Part shown: positions 56,000 through 64,000 of the stretch, piece after piece
Position numbering within the stretch: position 1 is the first letter of the stretch
How the letters are laid out: each line of letters begins with the position of its first letter
NCBI RefSeq assembly: GCF_029867415.1
Contig: NC_081186.1
Span: 28,771,915 to 28,835,914, forward strand
Reading direction: 5' to 3'
From: Vicia villosa
Lineage: Eukaryota > Streptophyta > Magnoliopsida > Fabales > Fabaceae
DNA length: 64,000 nucleotides
The notes under the pieces: model-generated
Seen by the model: only the letters and a program-made list of their open reading frames with translations
Databases searched by the model: none
What the model was told of the DNA's origin: nothing
Program-made: the position numbers and the translations under genes

Positions 56000-57343
56000 A
56001 TGGCTCCCGCCACCAAAGATTACATCCGAATCAACATCTCAACGGTACCATCTAAACTAAAAGACTTAGTGTCAGAATTTCCCAGGAATGTTCAATTCAC
56101 TGAAAGGCATGGTCACCTACTCCATTTGGTTACCTCAAAATTTGAAGAAGACATGATACGGGTCCTGTTCCAGTTCTTTGACCCTGAACATCATTGCTTT
56201 ACCTTTCCTGATTACCAGTTGGTACCCACTTTGGAAGAATTCTCTGAACTAATTGGATTGCCTGTTCGAAATCGATTACCTTTCACTGGTTTAGAAAGGA
56301 TTCCAAAACCTGAAGTCATTGTTGCTGCTTTACATCTGCGGAAATCAGAAATCGAGTCCAATTGGGAAACAAAGAGTGGAGTTAAGGGTTTGCTTGCCAA
56401 GTTCTTGTTGGAAAAGGCTCGACTACTGCTAGAAAACAAAAGTTATCCAGCTTTTGAGGAAGTTATGGCACTTTTGATCTATGGGTTGGTTTTATTCCCA
56501 AATCCCGACCAGTTCATAAGTGTACACATCATCAACCTTTTCCTAATCCGTAACCCGGTACCAACATTGCTGGGAGACATTCTACATTCTCTACACACTC
56601 GTACCATGAAGAAACGAGGAACTCTCATGTGCTGTATACCACTACTGGCTAGGTGGTTTACATTTCATCTTCCCTGATCAGTGTTGAGAAATGAACAAAG
56701 AATGCAATGGTCTCGCAGGATTATGTCTTTGTCTCATTCAGATATCCGGTGGAACAACTTCTTTCAAAGAGACATTACTATCATTGATCATTGTGGAGAG
56801 TACCCTAATGTGCCACTCCTTGGCATCAAAGGAGGCATCACTTACAATCCCTCTTTAGCTCTACGCCAATTCGGATATGCAAGGAGCAACGGTCCTCATG
56901 ACATGATTATCCATGGCATTGTGTTTGATTACGAGAATGATTCTCATAGACACCGACGAAGGTTCATACATGCACGGGGCAGTGTCTATAGAATAGAAAG
57001 CAAAACTCTGGGGCAATGGAATTCTATTCCTATGGAACCCTACCTCAGATGGGTCCGCACTCATGCTCAGAAACTCATCATGCCAAATCCCGCTGTTCTA
57101 CCTGTGACTATTGAACCAGAGGTCGAAGGATATGAACCTCAAGTTATTCTACACCCGGACATGCCAACTGACCTAAAAGAGTTGCAAAAATCTTGGGTTC
57201 AACTCAAAGAGGAAAGAGACACCTTCAAATCATACTGTCAAGACTATGAGAGAAGGATATTGGAGCTCACCGGACAGCTTCAAGAAGAACAGCAGATCAA
57301 CACATTCCTGGGGGCAAAGAGAAAGCGTCCACCGGAGACCTGA
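56000..57343 (+). pseudogene. Ogre ORF1 (plant-mobile-domain-like), one internal stop
   Basis: Ogre elements carry an ORF of unknown role before gag; this is it. ATG 56000 opens a 447-codon frame interrupted only by TGA at 56678-56680 (CGA-to-TGA is a plausible origin). Residues 40-95 include NVQFTERHGHLLHLV and the signature FTFPDYQLVPTLEEFSELIG followed by LP, which resembles the plant mobile domain found in host and transposon proteins (inference). The second half has NVPLLGIKGGITYNP, then a coiled coil (about 390-435) and a basic end KRKRPPE. Nuclear or nucleic-acid-associated action is possible but unproven. Confidence 0.75.
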
Positions 57344-57480
57344 AGGATCATTTATTTTATTTCTGTCTTGTAAGCCCAAATGAGGCAAAGAAAAAAGAAG
57401 CAAAAAAAAAAAAGAAATAAATTGATTAACTAACGTTTGTTTCTTCTTTAACAAATCTAAACTCTAAGATCCTTGAAACA

Positions 57481-57600
57481 TTGCACACACATTTCACTTC
57501 ATGCATTGCATATACATTTCATACATTGCATTCATATACATTGCATATACATTTCATACATTGCATACACATGGCATCCAGTCATACACATTGCATAACA
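57481..57600 (+). repeat. Short imperfect repeats in the ORF1-gag spacer
   Basis: Several copies of CATTGCATA/CATTTCATA with CA-rich spacers, about 10-20 bp period. Followed by pyrimidine-rich TTCTCGCTGTTTATTTCAG at 57625-57643, just before the gag ATG at 57653. Confidence 0.7.
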
Positions 57601-57652
57601 GGTTCACATGACGGATTTCTCATCTTCTCGCTGTTTATTTCAGTCAGAAGAG

Positions 57653-60600
57653 ATGGAATCTGAGACAAGCATCAAGAACCTCGAAGCACAGAATGCCCAA
57701 GTTCAAGCGGCAATTCTGGAACTGGAAAAGGGGCAACAAGAACTGAAAGCCCTGATAATCAAGAAGAAAAAGAAGCCCAAAGGATCTGTAGGCGTGAGTC
57801 ACCTGAAAAGGAAGATCAAAATCCCAGTCAAAAAGTTCAAAAAGCCACCGATCCCTGAAACAGTCGGTGATGATGAACAAGAAGACAATCAAAGCAACCA
57901 GGGTTCTGCTAAACCCTCTCTCTCTTCAAATGAAGAAAATGATCATTCTGGGGACGAACCGGATGATGACAAATACCAACAGCTGGAAGACCGTATGAAA
58001 GCTATGGAGATACAAAAAATACCTGGCTTAGATTTCAATGATCTAGGGCTCATCTCGGATGTTGTTATCCCTCCAAAATTCAAAGTTCCTGTCTTTGCAA
58101 AATATGATGGAGTTTCTTGCCCGAAACTACATTTGAGATCCTATGTAAGGAAGATACAACCTCATACAACGGATAACAAATTGTGGATTCACTTCTTCCA
58201 AGAAAGTCTGTCGGGTACACAACTCGAGTGGTACTACCAGCTGGAAAATACCAAGGTTCATACTTGGGAAGAATTAGCTGCTGCTTTTTACAAACAGTAC
58301 CAATACAATGCTGATCTTGCGCCAACCCGTACTCAACTAAGGGGCATGTCTATGGGACCAAAAGAAAGTTTCAAAGGATATGCACAAAAGTGGAGAGATA
58401 TGGCTGAAAGGGTTCAACCATCCTTATCTGATCGCGAACTAGTCGACATGTTCATGGGCACTTTAACTGGCCCTTTTTATAGCCATTTGCTGGGAAGCTC
58501 ATAATCAGGTTTCACTGACCTGATACTGACCGGAGAACGTGTCGAAAGTGGCATTCAAAATGGAAAAATTCAAATAGGTTCCTCCTCTGGTACTACAAAA
58601 AGGCCCATCAGCGGGAGAAATGAGGTCAATGCAACACAAATTCAGAAAAGTCGCAAAAGTGAGCAGCATCAATCTGTAGGGGCAGTTCTGATCTCCGCAT
58701 CTGCACCTCAAAAAGATCAACAGCCAAAATATACGCATCGACCAGATGCACCAAGAAGAAATTTCACCAGAATCAACATGCCAATCTCTCGGGCATTGCA
58801 GCACTTGCTAAAAGCAGATCTGATCACATTAAAAGGTCCTCCAAAGAATGTCAACACTTCCTCTCCGAATTATCGCCCTGATGCGACATGTGCCTATCAC
58901 TCAAACTGTCCAGGACATGACGCAGATCACTGCTGGGCCCTGAAAAATAAAATACAAGATATGATAGATGCTGGGGAAATTGAGTTCGATCCTCCAGAAA
59001 CTCCAAATGTCATCACTGCACCTATGCCAAAGCATGACAAAACTGTTAACGCTATCCTGGACACTGTTTACATCTATGATGTGAACGAATTATCAACTCC
59101 ACTCTGCGAAGTCAAAGGAAAGCTAATCCGAGCTGGTTACTTCCCAGGATGTGACCCCGACTGCTTTTACTGTTCCTGCCTGCCCAATGGTTGTGAAAAT
59201 CTGAGGATGGGAATTCAAAAATGGATGGATCGCCGTATCATTGTGTTTGAGAGGCTCCCTTCTATGGACGTGCTGTGCGAAGTCTTTACAAACGGGATGA
59301 GAATAGAGGATGCCTCAATGATCTCCAGCTTACCATTCAAAATCTCTGCCAAGGCTCCATTCAAAATTTCTGCTACACTCAAAGTGGCATCAGTAGTCAT
59401 TGCTAGTCCAACTCCATTTCCATACTCCTCAGACAAAGCTGTCCCATGGGGATACGACACTAATGTTTACGTTCATGGAGTTAAGCAGGGTACCTCGACT
59501 GAAGAGACCGCAAAGTTAACTACTCCAACTGTGGGTAATATTGTGGGTACCAGCAAGATCACGAGAAGTGGAAGAATCTTTTCACCAGAAATTTCTCCAA
59601 ATGTTGCTGCTGGTCCAGTCCGAGTCCCAGTTCCTAATCAAGATAACAGCGCTCGAGGCAAAGAGCCACAAGTTGAACAAGTTCAAACCCCGGTGGAGAT
59701 CACTGCTGAGGATCCATCAAAGCAAGAAATGGAGGAAATATTGAAAATCATCTGCAAGAGTGATTACAATATTGTTGAGCAACTAGGGCACACTGCTTCA
59801 AAAATCTCAATGCTATCTCTGCTAAAATATTCAGAAGCTCATGCCAAAGCTCTGATGAAGTTCCTGAAAGCTGCGCATGTGCCTCAAGAGATCTCAGTCG
59901 ACCAATTTGAGAATTGTGTTGCCAATCTAACCGTGAGCAATGGTCTCGGTTTCTCTGATGTGGGTCTAACCCCTGCTGGGAAAAATCACAACAAAGCCTT
60001 ACATATCTCCATTGAATGTAATGGCACCACTCTATCTCATGTGCTAGTAGATAACGGTTCTTCTTTGAACGTGTTACCGAAAACAGTACTAGAAAAGCTT
60101 GACTTCGAAGGAATTGTGTTACAACCAAGTGATGTTGTGGTAAGAGCCTTTGACGGGTCAACCAGAACGGTATACGGAAAAGTGAATCTCCCAATCAGAG
60201 TGGGTTCTCAAATCTTTGATTCTATCTTTTACGTAATGGAAATTCACCCAGCCTACTCCTGTTTACTTGGACGCCCTTGGATACATGGGGCAAACGCTGT
60301 AACTTCTACCCTGCATCAGAAGTTAAAATATCCAGTAAAAGGAAAGATTGTCACAGTCTATGGCGAAGAGGAATATGTGGTTAGTCACCTAAGCAATTCC
60401 AAATATGTTGAGTTGGAGGACGAATTCATCGAAACTCCATGCCAATCATTTGAGGTGGTCTCCCCAGATGTCTCTACCACCAAGCATATTCCTGCTACTC
60501 CAACTACAGCTATGGCTTCTCTCAAAGATGCCAAAGCCATGATTGAACAGGGTGATTGCACAGTATGGGGACAGCTTCCCGATATACCCTACAAATCTGA

Positions 60601-61426
60601 CAAGCTAGGCCTGGGCTATGATAGTGAAAATCAAAAGAATGATCAAGGTCCTCGTTCTGAAGGATTGATGTCACACTTTGTCAGCCAAGAAGTAAACGCT
60701 ATTGAAGATGAAGGAGTGTTCTTGAACCATATCATTCAGCCATATCCAGATGAGATTCCACCCATTTCCATGGGAATGTGGGATGCTGTGGGAGAACCAA
60801 ACGGCGGGTATAACTATCAGTATGCCGCACCTCAGAATTCTTATATTGCTATGGAAGACCTTACCCCGACTGGATGGGGTGATCAAATTGAAAATGACGA
60901 AAGTTTCACAAGTCCCGTCACTGAGCAATATCAAAATCCACCCAAAGAAGTATGGGACACGCTAGGAGAACCCAGCGGCAAATATGACTATGTGGTGAAA
61001 TATTCCGCTCCTCCAAGCTCACAAATTGCTATGAAGGACATTGTCCCAACTGGATGGGATGAACATTACGATGACAATTTCGCTTTCGAAGAAGCCAGGG
61101 AAATACCAAATAACGAGGGTTGCTTTCTGTCAGCATACACTCCTCATCAGGATGCACAAGTCTCTATTCAAAACATCATCCCGACTGCATGGGACGGCCT
61201 TATCGAGCACCTTGCTCAGCCAACAGAGATATCTCAGCCTGGGCTCTCGTATCCAGCAGAGTATATCCCTTATCCCGAAGGATCACCGACTCATTTTCCC
61301 ACTAATGAACTCAATGCTGTGGAAGATGAAGAAGACAACTGCAACTGGAACAGCTGGATACTCCCTGCTCACAACAGTGGATTGAACAACTGGAAAGCTG
61401 AGGATGTGATCTCCTTTGACCAGGAG
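57653..61426 (+). pseudogene. Ogre gag-protease, one internal stop
   Basis: One frame from ATG 57653 to the putative donor at 61426, broken only by TAA 58502-58504. Gag: an N-terminal coiled coil (KNLEAQNAQVQAAILELEKG), Lys-rich region, and retrotransposon-gag core (WIHFFQESLSGTQLEWYYQL, FKGYAQKWRDMAERV). After the stop come SRALQHLLKADLI and a zinc-finger-like CAYHSNCPGHDADHCW. Protease: HVLVDNGSSLNVLPK (D-N-G-S-S site) and CLLGRPWIHGANA near 59990-60320. Then GLGYDSENQK, G-patch-like, and three copies of a motif ending in (P)T-G/A-W. An earlier ATG at 57608 is in frame; I prefer 57653 because it follows an acceptor-like CAG. Confidence 0.9.
60745..61200 (+). repeat. Three-fold protein repeat between protease and RT in D
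   Basis: MWDAVGEPNGGY...IAMEDLTPTGWG; VWDTLGEPSGKYDY...IAMKDIVPTGWDE; then a shorter VSIQNIIPTAWDG. Spacing is about 45-60 residues. Role unknown; possibly a linker that grew by duplication. Confidence 0.7.
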
Positions 61427-61682
61427 TAAATGCCATTTCCTGTTTTCTTTGTGTATATTGTGCAAAGATAAAAATGGTTCCTGAACAATCGAACCATGAG
61501 CTTGAAAGCCGTGTGCCTTAGCACACTGGCCCTTCTATAAGGGCTTATCATATCATGATCATGTGCATTCAATAAAATCATGGGACGCTTGCATATTTAA
61601 ATTTTGTGGTCCTTTTTCTTTCTTTCTTCACTTTCAAATAGCTATGTTTTTCTTCACACACACTCACATAACTAACATGCAG
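61426..61682 (+). other. Putative spliceosomal intron of Ogre pol, 257 nt
   Basis: Donor GA|GTAAATGCC at 61426, acceptor ACTAACATGCAG|ATTC at 61682 with a CTAAC branch-like motif. Removing it fuses the protease frame to the RT frame without a stop: the split codon rebuilds Glu and the downstream frame reads on to ATG 61789 in phase. Retention ends the protein at TAA 61427-61429 (gag-pro only). Partial splicing here is known for pea Ogre; these exact sites are inferred. Confidence 0.75.
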
Positions 61683-62401
61683 ATTCACATACACTCTGGA
61701 TCCAGTCAACAACGATTCTGCTATTGCCCGTCATGACTTTGAAAATCCGATCTACCAAACTGAGGACGAAAGTGAGGAAGATTGTGAAGTGCCAAGAGAA
61801 CTTGTAAGGCTGCTAGAACAAGAAGACAAGGCCATACAGCCTCACGAGGAGCCAATTAAGGTCATCAACTTGGGCAGCAACGAAGAAAAGAAAGAAGTCA
61901 AAATAGGGGCTGATTTAGAACACAACATCAAGCAAAGACTGATTCAAATGCTGCGAGACTACGTCGAGATATTCGCCTGGTCCTATGAAGATATGCCAGG
62001 CCTTGGCACGGACATTGTAGTTCATCACCTACCAATCAAAGAAGGTAGCACTCCGGTCAAACAGAAACTACGAAGGAGTAGGCCTGATATGTCAAAAAAG
62101 ATCAAAGACGAGGTTGAAAAACAGTTCGATGCCGGATTCCTAAAAGTTGTAAGTTATCCTCCTTGGATAGCTAACATCGTCCCTGTACCTAAAAAAGACG
62201 GGAAAGTTAGAATGTGCGTGGACTACAGAGATCTGAACCGGGCAAGTCCCAAAGATGATTTCCCTTTACCACACATCGATGTACTGGTTGACAATACCGC
62301 ACAATGCAAGGTATTCTCCTTTATGGACGGATTCTCAGGGTACAATCAAATCAAGATGGCACCCGAAGACATGGAAAAAACAACCTTCACAACACCCTGG
62401 G
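61683..62401 (+). pseudogene. Ogre reverse transcriptase, N-terminal half
   Basis: Exon-2 frame: DFENPIYQTEDESEEDCEVP linker, FAWSYEDMPGLGTDIVVHHL, KQKLRRSRPDMSKKIKDEVE, IANIVPVPKKDGKVRMCVDY, RDLNRASPKDDFPLPHIDVL, FMDGFSGYNQIKMAPED and TTFTTPWG. At 62396-62405 it jumps to RNase H sequence in another frame, so the palm with YVDD and the thumb are gone. The original frame then reaches a stop at 62470-62472. The lost segment is present in C (50150-50621). Confidence 0.92.
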
Positions 62402-64000
62402 GAAGGCAGACCTCTGATAATGTACCTAACTGTGTTAGAAGACTCAATGGGGTGTGTACTAGGACAACATGACGAATCCGGCCGAAAGGAGCACGCAATC
62501 TACTATCTTAGCAAAAAGTTTACCGATTGTGAAACAAGATACTCACTACTCGAAAAAACTTGTTGTGCCTTAGCTTGGGCAGCTCGCCGGCTAAGACAGT
62601 ACATGCTAAATCACACCACTTTCCTAATCTCCAAGATGGATCCCATCAAATACGTGTTCGAAAAACCTGCTCTCTCTGGAAGAATAGCGAGATGGCAAAT
62701 GATCTTAACAGAATATGACATTCAATACACTTCACAAAAAGCAATCAAAGGAAGTGTGGTAGCTGATCATCTGGCTCATCAAGCAGTGGATGATTATCAA
62801 GCATTGAACTTTGACTTCCCAGACGAAGACATTATGCTAGTCAATGACTACAAACAACCAGGACCAGAAGAAGGACCCGAGCCAGGATCCCGGTGGACTA
62901 TGGTTTTTGGCGGAGCTTCTAATGCACTTGGCAATGGCATCGGAGATGTGATCATTTCCCCCGCAGGAAGTTACACACCGTTTACTGCCAGATTATGCTT
63001 CAATTGCACTAACAATATAGCCGAATACGAAGCATGTATTCTGGGTCTCAAAGCTGCAATCGATCTAAGAATCAAATTCCTGGAAGTCTACGGAGACTCG
63101 GCCTTGGTAATCTACCAAGTCAAAGGGGAATGGGACACAAAGCATCCAAATATAATTCCTTACAAAGAATATGTGCTGAGTTTGATTCTTTACTTCAAAG
63201 AAATCACTTTCGAACACATCCCACGCGAGGAAAATCAACTAGCTGATGCTTTAGCTACCATGTCATCCATGTTCAAAGTCAGGTGGGACAACGAGGCGCC
63301 TATGATCACCATTTACAGGCAAGATGAACCATCCTATTGCAATGAGATCAATACCGAAGGAACCGAGGAAAAACCATGGTTCCATGAAGTAAAAAGATAT
63401 CTCGAAGCTCAGGAGTACCCTGAAGGGGCATCCATTAATGACAGAAAGTTTCTAAGGAGGTTTGCTGCCAAATTCTTTCTAAGCAATGGAACCTTATACA
63501 AACGCAACCATGACTCGACTTTACTTCGCTGTGTAAACAAGAAGGAAGCAGAACAGATCATGGAAGAAATACACAATGGTGCCTTCGGTACTCATTCCAG
63601 TGGACATACAATGGCTAAAAAGATCCTGAGAGCGGGTTATTACTGGTCAACCATGGAAACAGACTGCCATCATCACTCCCGAACCTGTCACAAATGCCAG
63701 ATATATGCTGACAAAGTACATGTACCTCCAGTTCCATTAAGCGTCCTGACGGCTCCTTGGCCTTTTGCAATGTGGGGTATTGATATGATTGGAGAAATCA
63801 AACCTACTGCCTCCAACGGACATCGCTTTATCCTGGTCGCTATTGACTACTTCACAAAGTGGGTAGAAGCAGCTTCATTTGCTTCTGTTACCAAGAATGT
63901 GGTGGCCCGGTTCATCAAATACAATCTCATTTGTCGCTACGGCATCCCTGAACGGATTATCACGGACAATGGCACAAATCTAAACAACAGAATGATTACT
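62402..64000 (+). pseudogene. Ogre RNase H, second RNase H and integrase (runs off the window)
   Basis: A single open frame with no stop from 62402 to 64000. First RNase H: MYLTVLEDSMGCVLGQHDES, LEKTCCALAWAARRLRQYML. Linker: GSVVADHLAHQAVDDYQ. Second (archaeal-like) RNase H: NIAEYEACILGLKAAIDL, YGDSALV-type motif, QLADALATM, but the first catalytic Asp is Gly (MVFGGASN; C has MVFDGVSN). Integrase: zinc-binding HHHS...CHKCQIY, core WGIDMIGEIK with Asp 1 and IITDNGTNLNN with Asp 2; the Glu lies beyond the end. Out of phase with the RT frame, so it cannot be made as one polyprotein. Two-RNase-H organisation is typical of Tat/Ogre. Confidence 0.92.

Larger units (their letters stand above)
50622..64000 (+). 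mobile_element. Element D: near-complete Ogre retrotransposon, 3' end beyond the window
   Basis: LTR 50622-55319, PBS 55324-55341, leader, ORF1 (56000-57343), gag-pro (57653-61426), putative intron (61426-61682), RT (61683-62401), RNase H/integrase (62402 to window end). This is the classic Ogre order, with an extra ORF upstream of gag and an intron before RT. Defects: one stop in ORF1, one in gag, a deletion of RT including YVDD with a frameshift, and a mutated Asp in the second RNase H. The left flank is C pol at 50617-50621 (catat), to be matched beyond the window. Confidence 0.93.

Noticed and set aside
56212..56439. Minus-strand and alternate-frame ORFs across D ORF1, gag and pol
   Set aside because: Shadows of the recognised Ogre frames.

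Overview
This 64 kb window is plant nuclear DNA made almost entirely of nested LTR retrotransposons. I find no host protein-coding gene. The LTR ends (TGTCATACCCC / TGTTATACCCC), the PBS TGGCGACTCTGCTGGGGA, LTRs of 2.9-4.7 kb, an extra ORF before gag, a putative intron between protease and RT, and repeat-rich 3' UTRs are traits of Ty3/gypsy Ogre (Tat) elements. Ogre is dominant in Fabeae legumes (pea, vetch, lentil, grass pea), so a large Fabeae genome is the best guess; this is inference, with no species marker.

Layout. (1) 1-3774: a rearranged, non-autonomous Ty1/copia element on the minus strand, its 3' LTR cut by the window edge. It is inserted in (2), a decayed Ty3/gypsy element 'F' (probably Tekay/Del) on the minus strand: integrase/RNase H/RT/protease/CCHC at 3775-6202, gag at 12333-12841, 5' LTR from 12975. 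F is interrupted by (3) 'E', a 5'-truncated Ogre-like element on the plus strand (6203-12332), and by (4) 'A', a complete young non-autonomous Ogre-like element on the minus strand (13971-24644, TSD gctcc, nearly identical LTRs). (5) 24650-28882 holds the rest of the F LTR, a CACTA transposon end, a LINE fragment and an unassigned repeat-like stretch.

(6) 'C', a minus-strand Ogre, starts at 28883 (3' LTR 28883-33512, 3' UTR, integrase/RNase H 35417-37479). It is split by (7) 'B', a complete non-autonomous Ogre-like element on the minus strand (37480-50029, TSD gtgag). C resumes at 50030-50621 (RT/RNase H) and is split again by (8) 'D', a plus-strand Ogre with LTR 50622-55319, ORF1, gag-pro, a putative 257-nt intron, RT and RNase H/integrase, running off the window at 64000. 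D is nearly complete but carries two premature stops, an RT deletion removing the YVDD region, and a D-to-G change at a catalytic Asp of the second RNase H.

Most interesting observations: a 55-codon two-helix membrane-type micro-ORF that is the first AUG after the TATA box in the D LTR and is conserved without indels in the C LTR; tRNA-like A-box/B-box pairs with tRNA spacing in four kinds of LTR; 3' UTR hairpins whose stems differ in sequence but keep pairing in A, B and C; splice-site-like signals in the LTRs and before ORF1, gag and pol; and a repair scar in C with telomere-like repeats flanked by a 16-bp duplication. All alignments were made by eye.
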